DNA of 64,000 nucleotides from the NCBI GenBank assembly GCA_963797535.1, contig CAWCPQ010000002.1, positions 62,001 through 126,000 on the forward strand, given 5' to 3'. A program made the translations under genes and the position numbers. The stretch's first letter is position 1. Each line of letters begins with the position of its first letter. The notes under the pieces were generated by a model. The model ran no database searches. It was not told where the DNA came from and was given only the letters and a program-made list of their open reading frames with translations. This DNA is from JAWWOL01 sp963797535. GTDB lineage: Bacteria; Actinomycetota; Actinomycetes; JAWWOL01. Positions 1 through 8,335 of the stretch are shown piece by piece.

Positions 1-1
1 C

Positions 2-247
2 TCGCTCAACCGGGCGGTCGCTGTCGGCATGGCCGACGGTCCGGCCAGCGGGCTGAAGGCACTCGACGCGCTGGAGACCGAGCCGCAGCTGTCGGGCTAC
101 GGCTACCTGCCGGCCGCGCGGGCGGAGTTCCTGCGCTCGCTGGGCCGGCTCGAGGAGGCCAGAACCGCTTACAGCAAGGCGATCTCGCTCACCGGCAACG
201 ACGTGGAGCGTACCCACCTGAGCACGCGGCTCGCCGAGCTGGGCTAG
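2..247 (+). CDS. ECF-type sigma factor, C-terminal fragment (ECF42/DUF6596-like)
   Basis: The reading frame is open from the window edge to the TAG at 245-247, so only the last 81 residues are present. It begins SLNRAVAVGMADGP and runs into GYLPAARAEFLRSLGRLEEA, with a helical repeat like a TPR. This matches the C-terminal extension of ECF42-type sigma factors (annotated DUF6596), where an SnoaL-less TPR-like tail follows sigma regions 2 and 4. The promoter-recognition regions lie outside the window, so sigma activity is inferred from family resemblance only. The gene ends 4 bp into the convergent diguanylate cyclase gene. An internal ATG at 29 is not the real start. Confidence 0.7.
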   Translation, partial: SLNRAVAVGMADGPASGLKALDALETEPQLSGYGYLPAARAEFLRSLGRLEEARTAYSKAISLTGNDVERTHLSTRLAELG

Positions 248-2949
248 TGAGCCTTGGCTACCGGCTTGACCGAGATGCCGCGACTGCGTCGCTTGGCGCG
301 GTACATCGACGTGTCGGCCTCGTGCAGCATCGCGTCAGCCGTGGCCTCGGCCCCGCTGACGGCGTAGCCGATGGCGGCGCCGACCGACACCGCGTGGTTG
401 CCGAGCGTGTGCGGCACCCGGATCAGGGCTTCGAGTCGCTCGATGATGAGCGGCAGCTCACTGACGTGGCCCACGTCGTTGAGCAGGATGGCGAACTCGT
501 CTCCACCGAGCCGTGCCGCAGTGTCGTTGGTACGCAAGGAATCCTTGAGCCGGTTGGCCACTCCGGCGAGCACCTCGTCGCCGGCAGCGTGGCCCCAGCG
601 GTCGTTGACAGCCTTGAAGCCGTCGAGGTCGACGAACAGCACGGCGAACCAGTAGTCCGGCCGCCGTTTGGACAGCTCGATGGCCTGGTTGAGCCGGTCC
701 TTGAACAGCGTCCCCTTGGCCAGCCCGGTGAGCCCGTCGAACATCGCCTCCTGGAGCAGCTGCTCCTGCAGCAGGCGGCGCACGGTCACGTCGGAGATGG
801 AGCCGACCAGGCGGATCGGCCGGCCATCCTTGTCGCTCACCGAACGCCCGCTGCACGCGATCCACCGGTGCTCGCCGGTGGACACCCGTAGCCGGTGCTC
901 GAAGTCCAAGAACTGCTCAACCCCCTTCAGCGCCTGGTCGAGCTGGGCCTGGACGGCCTGCCGGTCATCGGGATGCACCCGGCCGAACCACTCCTCCGGC
1001 GCGGGGCCGATCTCGTTGTCCCGGAAGCCCAGCAAGGCCTTCCAGCGGCTGGAGTAGAAGATCTTGTTGCTCGCGATGTCCCAGTCCCACAGCGCGTCGT
1101 GGGCCGCCTCGGCGGCGAGGGCGTAGCGCTCCTCGCTGACCCTGACCTCCTCGAGCAGGGCGACCTCCGTCTCGTACGCCGCCGTCAGCTCGCCAGCCTG
1201 GCGGTCGAGGTCGGCGTTGGCCTTCTCCTGGTCGAGCGACGCGGACATCAGCAACGACCACTGCAGGAACGTCTCCTGGATCACCGACGACTGCAGCACC
1301 GGCCCACCGGCGACGGCGAGCACGCCCCAGTCGGAATCCTCGAACCGGATCTGGGTGAGCACAACCAGCCGGCCGACACCGCTGGCGTCACGCAGCATCC
1401 AGGTGGGCGGGAACGACTCGACCGGGACGTCGCTCTGCGGCAGCGTGATCGAAGCAGGGTCCTGCCGATCCTGGTTGTAGATGCCGTGGACGGCGATCCG
1501 GCCGGGCAGCCCCGGCTCCCACAGCCCCAGAGCCCCGGCTTGGGCGTCGGTCTGCGCCAGCCAGCTCAGCGACCGCAAGTCGCCGCGATCGCGCCCGAGC
1601 AGGCTCGTGCCGATGAAGTAGTGATTGATCTGGGCCCGCTTGAGCGCCGAGTGCACGGTCAGCCTTCGTTGCAGCTGACCGGCCCAGATGGCGTCGTAGA
1701 GGTCGAGCGCCACCAGCGGCACCTTGGCCCGCTCGACCGGGTCCTCGGAGTCGTTCACGAGCGCCTGCGCCAGGTCGCGGATGGCCCGACGGGCCGCCTG
1801 AACCGACCGGTCGATCACACAGAGCTTGTTGATCTCGTCCGCCACCGACTCCACGCTCGGCACCGCCACCGAACCGTCGGCCGGCGGGTTGAGCAAGGTG
1901 GCGACCCGACCGGCCACCTCGACCACATGGTTGCGGTCGACGCTGCCCTCCAGCGCGTCCTCCTGGGCGGCCTCGACCAGAGTGTCGACGAGCGTGGCGA
2001 TCGGCGTGTCCGACCAGCCGGCACCGTCGGACTCGGCTCCGTGCAGGCAGCCGCAGGACTCGCGCGGCACGAAGCGCTGGGGTACGTAGTAGCGCTCCTC
2101 CATGGCCTCGCCGGATCCGCCGCGAAGGGCGACGTTGCACGCGATCTCACCGACCTTGTGGAAGCTGATCGCGACCGTCGCCAGGGGCGGGTCGTGGACG
2201 GCAGACTCGTCGAAGTCGTCGACGCCGACGACCGCGACGTCGCCGGGCACGGACAGGCCGGCGTCCCGCAGACCACGGATGAAGCCAAAGGCGAGCAGGT
2301 CGGTGGCCAGCATGACGGCGCTGCACGGCCGGCCAGCGTCGATGAACGCCTGCGCGGCCAGGTAGCCCTGGTCCTCCATGGTCAGCTCGGCCGGCAGGTC
2401 ATGGCCCATGACCGGCAGCGCGTCCAGGTCGAGCATCCGCATGCAGTCGGCGTAAGCGCGGTAACGCTCGTCGGCGTCGGCGTGCCAGGTGGGGGCGACG
2501 AAACCGATCGCCTTGTGCCCGTGCTCGACGAGATGGGTCACGCCGCTGCGTACGCCACCGGCGTTGTCGAGGGTGATCGCAGCATGGGTGCCCCTGATGT
2601 CCTGCCCGACCGCGACCACGAACTTGCCAGCTGCGCGGAGGTCGGCGACGTAGTCGCGGGAGACCGCGTGCAGCACGACGATCGCGCCGTCGAAGCGGTC
2701 CCACCCGGCCCTCGTGACATGCCGCTGCGCAGGATCGTCGGGGTTGAAGGGGCTGACGCCCACGGCCGTCTGCACGGCGATCACGCTGCTGCCGACCGCC
2801 TCGGCTGCGGCGACGACACCCGCGATCAGGTCGTCGTAGTAGGGACCGAAACGGAAGCTGCCGAACACAGCAACGGCTCGGGGAACGACGGGATCGGTGT
2901 CCTGACCGTCCATCAGCCCCTCGCCACTCATCTCCTTACTATCGGCCAT
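244..2949 (-). CDS. Cytosolic LacI-type sensor / PAS / GGDEF diguanylate cyclase
   Basis: A 901-residue protein with three parts. Residues about 23-300 have the fold and motifs of LacI/PurR ligand-binding domains (AVFGSFRFGPYYDDLIAGV, DGAIVVL, AVVGVDDFDES, PPLATVAI), but no helix-turn-helix precedes them, no signal peptide or membrane segment is visible, and the domain closes with a CGC motif. A long linker and short coiled coil lead to a PAS domain (about 606-725, WDWD, HPDD, LVGSISDVT) and a GGDEF domain (about 736-890). The active-site GGDEF is intact at 815-819 and an RTND inhibitory site sits five residues before it, so c-di-GMP synthesis with product feedback is expected. The input is probably a small ligand, perhaps a sugar; that is inference. 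No operon partner is seen. Confidence 0.9.
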   Translation of the reverse strand: MADSKEMSGEGLMDGQDTDPVVPRAVAVFGSFRFGPYYDDLIAGVVAAAEAVGSSVIAVQTAVGVSPFNPDDPAQRHVTRAGWDRFDGAIVVLHAVSRDYVADLRAAGKFVVAVGQDIRGTHAAITLDNAGGVRSGVTHLVEHGHKAIGFVAPTWHADADERYRAYADCMRMLDLDALPVMGHDLPAELTMEDQGYLAAQAFIDAGRPCSAVMLATDLLAFGFIRGLRDAGLSVPGDVAVVGVDDFDESAVHDPPLATVAISFHKVGEIACNVALRGGSGEAMEERYYVPQRFVPRESCGCLHGAESDGAGWSDTPIATLVDTLVEAAQEDALEGSVDRNHVVEVAGRVATLLNPPADGSVAVPSVESVADEINKLCVIDRSVQAARRAIRDLAQALVNDSEDPVERAKVPLVALDLYDAIWAGQLQRRLTVHSALKRAQINHYFIGTSLLGRDRGDLRSLSWLAQTDAQAGALGLWEPGLPGRIAVHGIYNQDRQDPASITLPQSDVPVESFPPTWMLRDASGVGRLVVLTQIRFEDSDWGVLAVAGGPVLQSSVIQETFLQWSLLMSASLDQEKANADLDRQAGELTAAYETEVALLEEVRVSEERYALAAEAAHDALWDWDIASNKIFYSSRWKALLGFRDNEIGPAPEEWFGRVHPDDRQAVQAQLDQALKGVEQFLDFEHRLRVSTGEHRWIACSGRSVSDKDGRPIRLVGSISDVTVRRLLQEQLLQEAMFDGLTGLAKGTLFKDRLNQAIELSKRRPDYWFAVLFVDLDGFKAVNDRWGHAAGDEVLAGVANRLKDSLRTNDTAARLGGDEFAILLNDVGHVSELPLIIERLEALIRVPHTLGNHAVSVGAAIGYAVSGAEATADAMLHEADTSMYRAKRRSRGISVKPVAKAH

Positions 2950-3150
2950 GCGCCCCGTTCTCTGAATCGCACCCGGCGCCTGTTCAGCCGCTGTCTGAAT
3001 GCTCCGACCGGGTGTGTCACGAACCGCTGTTCAGGTCAGGACCGTTCTAGCACTCGGCGCACGGCGACGATGCCCACAGTGTCGAATACTGCGACCGCTG
3101 CAAGGGCCGGCGGGATCGCGGCCGGACCCGTCCTGGCAGGATTTCGGCCC

Positions 3151-3263
3151 ATGGCAGACGACCCACGGGCGACTGGCTGTTCTCGTACGGAACGCTGCGC
3201 GACCCGGCCGTGCAGCGCGCCACCGCCCAACGCACAGCGCGCGTGCGCAGTGCTTCAGCGTGA
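3151..3263 (+). pseudogene. Relic of a gamma-glutamylcyclotransferase (AIG2-like) gene
   Basis: In the frame of position 3171 the DNA reads DWLFSYGTLRDPAVQRAT and then stops at TGA 3261-3263. LFSYGTLRDPAVQ is the hallmark N-terminal strand and substrate loop of the gamma-glutamylcyclotransferase/AIG2-like family, whose members run well over 100 residues. Here only about 31 codons remain. The only nearby ATG (3151) is in another reading frame, so the start and body have both been lost. This is the main content of the 377-bp gap 2950-3326; otherwise the gap holds upstream DNA for the flanking genes. Confidence 0.5.
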
Positions 3264-3315
3264 GCCAACACGTAGTTGCGGCTGATTTTCCCGGCAGGAC
3301 CCGCCGATGCGGCAG

Positions 3316-3321
3316 TAGGCT
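3316..3321 (+). promoter_or_regulatory. -10 element, leaderless start of the molybdate regulator
   Basis: TAGGCT lies 5 nt before the ATG at 3327 (spacer GTGGC, 3322-3326), close to the leaderless geometry seen repeatedly in this window. No Shine-Dalgarno sequence precedes the ATG. Confidence 0.5.
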
Positions 3322-3326
3322 GTGGC

Positions 3327-3731
3327 ATGCCCATCTTCACGGTACGCGAGGCCGCAGAGCTGCTCGGGGTCAGCGACGACACCGTTCGCCGGTGGGCTGA
3401 CGCCGGCAAGCTGCCGGTCGTCGAGCGCTCCCCCGGCCACCGCGGCATCGACGGCCGCGAGCTGGCCGCCTTCGCCGTCGCCCAAGCCGCCGAGCCACCG
3501 GCGCCGGGCGGGGCAGCGGTCTCGGCCCGCAACCGGCTGGTCGGCATCGTCACAGCCGTCAAGCGGGACGCGGTGATGGCTCAGGTCGAGATGCAGTGCG
3601 GCCAGCACCGCATCGTCTCCCTGATGAGCCGGGAGGCCGCGGACGAGCTGGGCCTCGAGCCGGGTGTCCGTGCGCTGGCCTCCATCAAGTCCACCAATGT
3701 CGTCGTCGAGCTTCCGTCCGACCGGCGCTAG
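3327..3731 (+). CDS. MerR/excisionase-type HTH regulator with TOBE (molybdate-binding) domain
   Basis: A 134-residue protein. Residues 1-55 form a MerR/excisionase-like helix-turn-helix (FTVREAAELLGVSDDTVRRWAD). Residues about 70-130 form a single TOBE/Mop domain (SARNRLVGIVTAVKRDAV, then VRALASIKSTNVVVELP), the fold that binds molybdate. The stop lies 24 bp before modA in the same direction, so it is probably the molybdate sensor-regulator of the modABC operon, playing the role ModE plays elsewhere. The start at 3327 was chosen because the HTH begins at once and the upstream extension has no RBS and overlaps the decayed relic. Activator versus repressor cannot be told from sequence. Confidence 0.85.
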   Translation: MPIFTVREAAELLGVSDDTVRRWADAGKLPVVERSPGHRGIDGRELAAFAVAQAAEPPAPGGAAVSARNRLVGIVTAVKRDAVMAQVEMQCGQHRIVSLMSREAADELGLEPGVRALASIKSTNVVVELPSDRR

Positions 3732-3755
3732 CCACCCCCGATCCGAGGAGCCACC

Positions 3756-4565
3756 GTGCGCCGCCAGCTCTCCCTGATCGCCGTTGCAGCCGCCGCATCG
3801 CTCGCGCTCGCCGGCTGCGGCAGCGGCTCCTCCACCCCGGCGGCCGGCTCGTCCGGCGCGGCTGCGACCACCACCGGTGCCGCGCCGATCACCGGCACCG
3901 TCGTGGTCTCGGCAGCTGCCTCGCTCAAGGAGACCTTCACCACGCTGGCGGGCCGGTTCACCAAGGCTCACCCCGGCGTCAAGGTCACCCTCAACTTCGG
4001 TGGCTCGGACCTGCTCGCATCGCAGATCACCTCGGGGTCGCCCGTGGACGTCTTCGCAGCCGCAAGCACCAAGACGATGGCCGTCGTGACCGACGCCAAG
4101 GCAGCCATCGGAACTCCGGTCGTATTCGCCAAGAACAAGCTCGAGATCGCAACGCCACCAGGCAATCCGGCTAAGATTGCCAGCCTCGCCGACACCACGA
4201 GGAGTGGCGTCAAGCTGGTGCTCTGCGAGGCAACCGTTCCCTGCGGCGCCGCTGCCATCAAGGCCTACGACGCCGCCACGCTGGTGCCCAAACCGGTCAG
4301 CCTCGAGCCCGACGTGAAGTCCGTGCTGACCAAGGTGGAGCTCAAGGAAGCCGACGCCGGGATGGTCTACCAGACGGACGTGAAGGCTGCCGGTGCCAAG
4401 GTGCTCGGCGTGGCGTTCCCCGAGGCCGACCAGGCGATCGCGACCTACCCCATCGTTGGGATCACCGGCGGCAAGAACCCCACTGCTGGCGCAGCGTTCA
4501 TCGCAGCCGTGCTTTCCAGTGCCGGCAGCACGGTCCTGCAGGCCGCAGGATTCCTGGCACCGTAG
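3756..4565 (+). CDS. modA: Molybdate ABC transporter substrate-binding lipoprotein
   Basis: A 269-residue lipoprotein that would capture molybdate outside the membrane for ModBC. The GTG start follows a GAGGAG RBS. A signal peptide ends in the lipobox LALAGC (Cys about 21), followed by a Gly/Ser/Thr-rich linker. The mature domain has the ModA hallmarks VVVSAAASLKETF near its start and NFGGSDLLASQI, PVDVFAAAS and DAGMVYQTDV. Length suits the family once the linker is counted. It lies between the molybdate regulator and modB (6-bp gap), so co-transcription is likely. Tungstate is an alternative ligand that cannot be excluded. Confidence 0.95.
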   Translation: MRRQLSLIAVAAAASLALAGCGSGSSTPAAGSSGAAATTTGAAPITGTVVVSAAASLKETFTTLAGRFTKAHPGVKVTLNFGGSDLLASQITSGSPVDVFAAASTKTMAVVTDAKAAIGTPVVFAKNKLEIATPPGNPAKIASLADTTRSGVKLVLCEATVPCGAAAIKAYDAATLVPKPVSLEPDVKSVLTKVELKEADAGMVYQTDVKAAGAKVLGVAFPEADQAIATYPIVGITGGKNPTAGAAFIAAVLSSAGSTVLQAAGFLAP

Positions 4566-4571
4566 CCGATT

Positions 4572-5384
4572 GTGACCACCAAGGAGCAGAGCAGAAGGTC
4601 GCACCGCCGCCGTTCCCTGCCAGCGGGGCTGCTCCTGCCAGCCCTGCTGGGAGTCGCCTTCTTGCTGCTGCCCGTCGTCGCACTGCTGATCAGGGCGCCA
4701 TGGAGCCAGCTGCCATCCCTGCTGGTCGACAACGACGTCCTGACGCCGCTGCGCCTCTCTCTCGAGACGGCGACACTAGCGACGCTGATCGCCCTGGTAC
4801 TAGGGGTTCCACTGGCCTGGATGCTCGCTCGGGTGGAGTTCCGTGGCCGCTCGCTGGTGCGCGCCATGGTGACCCTGCCGCTCGTACTCCCCCCGGTTGT
4901 CGGCGGCGTCGCCCTGCTGCTCGCGTTCGGCCGCAACGGCGTCATGGGCAGGTGGCTGTACGACGCCACCGGCTACTCGTTGCCGTTCACGACCACGGCC
5001 GTGGTCGTCGCCGAGACCTTCGTGGCGATGCCCTTTCTGGTCGTCTCGGTCGAGGCGTCGCTGCGGGTGCTCGACCCGCGCTTCGACGAAGCAGCAGCAA
5101 CTCTGGGCGCTTCTCGGTGGTACGCCTTCACCCGGGTCACCTTGCCGATGCTGGCGCCCGGCATCGGCGCAGGGGCCGTCCTGTGCTGGGCCAGAGCGCT
5201 CGGCGAGTTCGGTGCCACCATCACGTTCGCCGGCAGCTTTCCGGGCCGTACCCAGACCATGCCGATCGCTGTCTACCTTGCCCTGCAAGACAATCCGGAG
5301 GCCGCGATCGCGCTCAGCCTGGTCCTGCTGGTGGTCTCGATCGCCGTGCTGGCCGGTCTTCGCGAACGCTGGTTGCGCACATGA
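4572..5384 (+). CDS. modB: Molybdate ABC transporter permease
   Basis: A 270-residue inner-membrane permease with about five to six hydrophobic segments. The first is near residues 15-40, after a basic N-terminus. The cytoplasmic EAA loop that contacts ModC is visible as EAAATLGASRWYAFTRVTLP, followed by GALGEFGAT-like family sequence (RALGEFGATITFAGS). It starts with GTG 6 bp after modA with no clear RBS, which suggests translational coupling, and its TGA overlaps the ATG of modC (ATGA). Function follows from the family and operon context. Confidence 0.95.
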   Translation: MTTKEQSRRSHRRRSLPAGLLLPALLGVAFLLLPVVALLIRAPWSQLPSLLVDNDVLTPLRLSLETATLATLIALVLGVPLAWMLARVEFRGRSLVRAMVTLPLVLPPVVGGVALLLAFGRNGVMGRWLYDATGYSLPFTTTAVVVAETFVAMPFLVVSVEASLRVLDPRFDEAAATLGASRWYAFTRVTLPMLAPGIGAGAVLCWARALGEFGATITFAGSFPGRTQTMPIAVYLALQDNPEAAIALSLVLLVVSIAVLAGLRERWLRT

Positions 5385-6433
5385 CCCTCGATGCCAGGGT
5401 CGTGGTCGATCGCGGCGCCATGACCGTTGACGTCTCCCTGCACGTCCCCGCCGGGTCGGTGCTGGGACTGCTCGGCCCCAACGGCGCCGGCAAGACAACG
5501 ATCCTGCGAGCCCTCGCCGGCCTGCTGCCGCTGCGGGGTGGCTCCGTCTGCCTCGACGGCACGGTGCTCGCCGACGCCGCCGCGGGGACATCCACGCCGA
5601 CGGAGCACCGGTCCGTCAGCGTCGTCTTCCAGGACTACCTGCTGTTCCCCACGATGTCGGCACGGGACAACATCGCCTTCGGCCTGCGCGCCCGTGGCGT
5701 GGACCGCGACGCAGCCAGGGCAACCGCGCAGCAGCTGCTCGAGCGCTTCGAGCTCACCAGTCAGGCGGACCTACGACCGGGTCGGCTCTCCGGGGGGCAG
5801 GCACAGCGGGTGGCCCTGGCCAGGGCGCTGGCGACGTCTCCGCGGCTGCTGCTGCTCGACGAGCCGCTGGCAGCGCTGGACGCCGGCACCCGGATGTCCG
5901 TTCGCACCGACCTGCGCGACCACCTGGCCGGCCTGGATGCGGTGACCGTCCTGGTCACCCACGACCCGCTCGACGCGCTCGTCCTGGCCGACCAGCTGGT
6001 GGTGATCGAGGCCGGGCGGGTGGTCCAGTCCGGTACGCCGGTCGAGGTCGCGCGGGCACCGCGCACCGACTACGTCGCGCGGCTGGTCGGGCTGAACCTC
6101 TTCCCGGGGCTCGCGCACGGCACCAGCGTCGAGCTGGAGAACGGACCGGCGCTGACCATCGCCGCGCACCGGGACGGCCCGGTCTACGTCGCGGTTCGCC
6201 CGTCCGCGATCGCCTTGTACGACGCGCAGCCGCACGGCTCCCCGCGCAACGTGTGGGCCGGCCGGGTCCGCAGCCTCGAAGGGCGGGGCGACACCATCAG
6301 GGCTGCTGTGGACGGCCCGCCCAACGTCCTGGTGGACCTGACCGCCGCCGCTGTGGCCGAGCTGCGGCTGGTGCCCGGCGTGGCGGTGTGGTGCGCGGTC
6401 AAGGCGACGGAGCTCGACGTCTATCCGGTCTGA
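5381..6433 (+). CDS. modC: Molybdate ABC transporter ATP-binding protein
   Basis: A 350-residue ATPase that would energise ModAB. Motifs in order: Walker A GPNGAGKTT (near residue 35), Q-loop FQDY, signature LSGGQAQRVALARAL, Walker B LLLLDEP, H-loop VTHD. The C-terminal third (from about residue 245) is a regulatory TOBE/Mop region that can bind oxyanion. The ATG at 5381 overlaps the modB stop. A longer open frame exists upstream, but it runs through modB in another frame and is not coding. Last gene of the molybdate operon. Confidence 0.94.
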   Translation: MTLDARVVVDRGAMTVDVSLHVPAGSVLGLLGPNGAGKTTILRALAGLLPLRGGSVCLDGTVLADAAAGTSTPTEHRSVSVVFQDYLLFPTMSARDNIAFGLRARGVDRDAARATAQQLLERFELTSQADLRPGRLSGGQAQRVALARALATSPRLLLLDEPLAALDAGTRMSVRTDLRDHLAGLDAVTVLVTHDPLDALVLADQLVVIEAGRVVQSGTPVEVARAPRTDYVARLVGLNLFPGLAHGTSVELENGPALTIAAHRDGPVYVAVRPSAIALYDAQPHGSPRNVWAGRVRSLEGRGDTIRAAVDGPPNVLVDLTAAAVAELRLVPGVAVWCAVKATELDVYPV

Positions 6434-6478
6434 CCCGCGCCGTACCGGGCGGTTCCGAACGCCGTGCCGGCCACGGGT

Positions 6479-6494
6479 TACTCACGAGTAGACT
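6479..6494 (+). promoter_or_regulatory. Promoter and palindromic operator candidate upstream of the TetR gene
   Basis: A -10 hexamer TAGACT (6489-6494) is overlapped by the perfect inverted repeat TACTC-AC-GAGTA (6479-6490). A palindrome covering the -10 of a TetR gene fits autorepression. The start codon is 30 nt downstream and has its own RBS. Confidence 0.45.
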
Positions 6495-6524
6495 GAGGGC
6501 GCTCCGGTGGGGAAGGGACGGAAC

Positions 6525-7196
6525 ATGAGCTCCTCCGAGGACGTGGCCGAGTCGTCAGGGACCAAGCCTCGCAGCCCGAGACTCCCCCGCTCCGCCCGCC
6601 GCCAGCAGCTGCTCATTGCGGCCCAGGAAGTGTTCGTGGCGCAGGGCTACCACTCCGCCGTCATGGACGACATTGCCGAACGTGCCGGCGTCAGCAAACC
6701 CGTGCTGTACCAGCACTTTCCGAGCAAGCTCGAGCTCTACCTCGCGTTGCTGGACGTCCACTGCGACGACTTGGTGAGCCGGGTCCGCGAGGCGATGGCG
6801 TCGACGACGGACAACAAGACCCGGGTCGACAGCTGCGTCGCCGCCTACTTCGACTTCGTGACGGCTGAGACTACCGACGCGGCCGGCGCGTTCCGCCTGG
6901 TGTTCGAGTCCGACCTGCGCCACGACCCGCTGGTGTCCGCGCGGGTCGAGCGCATGCACACCGACTGCGCCGAGACGGTGGCCGAAACGATCGCGCTGGA
7001 CACCGGCTCGAGCCCGGCGGAGGCGCACCTGCTGTCCGTCGGCATGACCGGCCTGGCAGAGGTCGCTGCCCGCTGGTGGCTGCAGTCGCCCGGCGCGATC
7101 GAGCGTGCGGACGCCATCCGGCTGCTCGGCAACCTCGTCTGGCGCGGCATCTCCGGTTTTCCCCGTACGGACGAGGCGGTTTCGCCGACGGCGTAG
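6525..7196 (+). CDS. TetR/AcrR family transcriptional regulator
   Basis: A 223-residue regulator. The N-terminal HTH domain (residues about 18-70) shows the TetR pattern: RRQQLLIAAQEVFVAQGY, then DDIAERAGVSKPVLYQHFPSK. The all-helical C-terminal ligand/dimer domain has no recognisable ligand signature. ATG 6525 is preceded by the purine-rich RBS GGGAAGGGACGG, which favours it over the GTG at 6507. The order TetR, DUF3107, ferritin-like protein, DEAD-box helicase matches Rv3208, Rv3208A, Rv3210c and Rv3211 of M. tuberculosis as I remember it. Its regulon is unknown beyond probable autoregulation. Confidence 0.88.
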   Translation: MSSSEDVAESSGTKPRSPRLPRSARRQQLLIAAQEVFVAQGYHSAVMDDIAERAGVSKPVLYQHFPSKLELYLALLDVHCDDLVSRVREAMASTTDNKTRVDSCVAAYFDFVTAETTDAAGAFRLVFESDLRHDPLVSARVERMHTDCAETVAETIALDTGSSPAEAHLLSVGMTGLAEVAARWWLQSPGAIERADAIRLLGNLVWRGISGFPRTDEAVSPTA

Positions 7197-7228
7197 GTCC
7201 AGCGACCGTTCGCGGCTCCTTGGTCGAC

Positions 7229-7234
7229 TAGCCT
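7229..7234 (+). promoter_or_regulatory. -10 element for the DUF3107 gene
   Basis: TAGCCT lies about 45 nt before the GTG start at 7280, giving a leader of roughly 40 nt that carries an AGGAGG ribosome-binding site at 7270-7275. Confidence 0.4.
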
Positions 7235-7279
7235 GGCCGAACAGGCATTCGCGCCCGTACGAAAGATCAGGAGGCCCTG

Positions 7280-7504
7280 GTGGAGGTCAAGATCGGCGTG
7301 CAGTACGCACCCCGCGAGCTGGTTGTCGAGACTGCCGCAGCTCCCGCTGAGGTCGAAAAGCTGCTGACCGAGGCACTCAAGGCCGACTTCGGGCTGTTCA
7401 CCCTGGTTGACGACAAGGGCCGCAAGGTCTTCGTCCCCGCCGAGAAGATCGCCTACGTCGAGCTGGGCGAGCCCGAGGGCCGCCGGGTCGGCTTCGGCTC
7501 CTGA
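7280..7504 (+). CDS. DUF3107 family protein
   Basis: A 74-residue acidic protein, MEVKIGVQYAPRELVVET at the start and KIAYVELGEPEGRRVGFG at the end. It matches the small actinobacterial DUF3107 family (TB9.4/Rv3208A type), usually 70-80 residues, so it is full length. No enzymatic motif is visible and the biochemical role is unknown. The GTG start sits 4 nt after a strong AGGAGG-containing RBS. The gene follows the TetR regulator as in mycobacteria and converges on the ferritin-like gene with a 4-bp gap. Confidence 0.92.
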   Translation: MEVKIGVQYAPRELVVETAAAPAEVEKLLTEALKADFGLFTLVDDKGRKVFVPAEKIAYVELGEPEGRRVGFGS

Positions 7505-7508
7505 GCGG

Positions 7509-8216
7509 CTAAGCCCGCAGCCCGAGCAGCGCCATCCGTTTGGTGTGTGCCTCGGTGAGCCTGGCCAGCATTTGGCCGAGCTCAACGAGGCCGCCCGAGC
7601 CCTCGACGCCGCCGACGATGAGGATGGTCAGCGCCTCCCGGTCGACCGCCACCCGCTGAGCCTGCACCAGAGCCTCGCCCACCAGCCGCCGGGCCCACAG
7701 CGCCAGCCGCCCTGCCACGCTCGGGTCGGCCTCGATCGCCGCCCGCACCCGCTCGATCGCGAACTCCGCATGCCCGCTGTCGGAGAGCACCTCGCCCACC
7801 AGCGCCTGCGTCTCGGCGTCGAGGAACGTGGACACCTCGCGGTAGAAGTCGGTGGCGATGCCGTCGCCCACGAACGCCTTGACCAGCCCCTCGAGCCAGT
7901 CGCTGGGCGCGGTCAGCTCATGGAAGTCGTCCAGCGGCTCGACGTACGGCTTCATCGCCACGACCGGGTCGACCCCGATCCGGCGCAGGTAGCCCGCGAC
8001 CAGCTCGTAGTGCTGGTACGCGGCCACCGCCATGCCACCCAGCTCAGCCTTGTCCATCAGCGTCGGGGCCAGCCGGGCATCGTCCGCGAGGTGCTCGAAC
8101 GCGATCAGCTGGCCGTAGGCCAGCACCCCGAGCAGGTCGGTGACGGCGGCACGGCCGAGGTCGACCGCAGGCTCGGCCTCGACCTGCGCCGCCTGCTCGT
8201 CAGGCGCTTCCGACAC
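7509..8216 (-). CDS. Ferritin-like fold protein (MiaE-like hydroxylase family)
   Basis: A 235-residue, mostly helical protein. It has a ferritin-like pattern of acidic residues and EXXH-type pairs: AYGQLIAFEHLADDA near residues 30-45, AELGGMAVAAYQHYE near 60-75 and GHAEFAIERVRAAIE in the C-terminal half, suggesting a di-iron four-helix bundle. Actinobacterial relatives are annotated as ferritin-like or tRNA hydroxylase MiaE-like proteins; the substrate is unproven. GTG 8216 was chosen because GAGGAG lies 6 nt upstream; the longer frame from 8294 has no RBS and poor coding character. Divergent from the helicase gene, in the order of Rv3210c-Rv3211. Confidence 0.82.
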   Translation of the reverse strand: MSEAPDEQAAQVEAEPAVDLGRAAVTDLLGVLAYGQLIAFEHLADDARLAPTLMDKAELGGMAVAAYQHYELVAGYLRRIGVDPVVAMKPYVEPLDDFHELTAPSDWLEGLVKAFVGDGIATDFYREVSTFLDAETQALVGEVLSDSGHAEFAIERVRAAIEADPSVAGRLALWARRLVGEALVQAQRVAVDREALTILIVGGVEGSGGLVELGQMLARLTEAHTKRMALLGLRA

Positions 8217-8335
8217 CGGGCACTCCTCGCGTTGGCCGACCAGCAACCGGTCCGTGCGGTCACCATGATGATGACTCGCTGCGCCCCGACACACGATCGG
8301 CGGGGCTGCGTCCCGACCCTATCGGGCGCGGCGGG

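Noticed and set aside
895..3285. 796-codon open frame on the plus strand opposite the diguanylate cyclase
   Set aside because: It is antisense to a gene with clear domains, has Arg/Gly/Val-rich composition typical of GC-rich shadow frames and no recognisable motif.
4700..5380. Upstream extension of modC by 227 codons
   Set aside because: The extension overlaps modB in another frame; ATG 5381 gives the normal N-terminus and the ATGA coupling.
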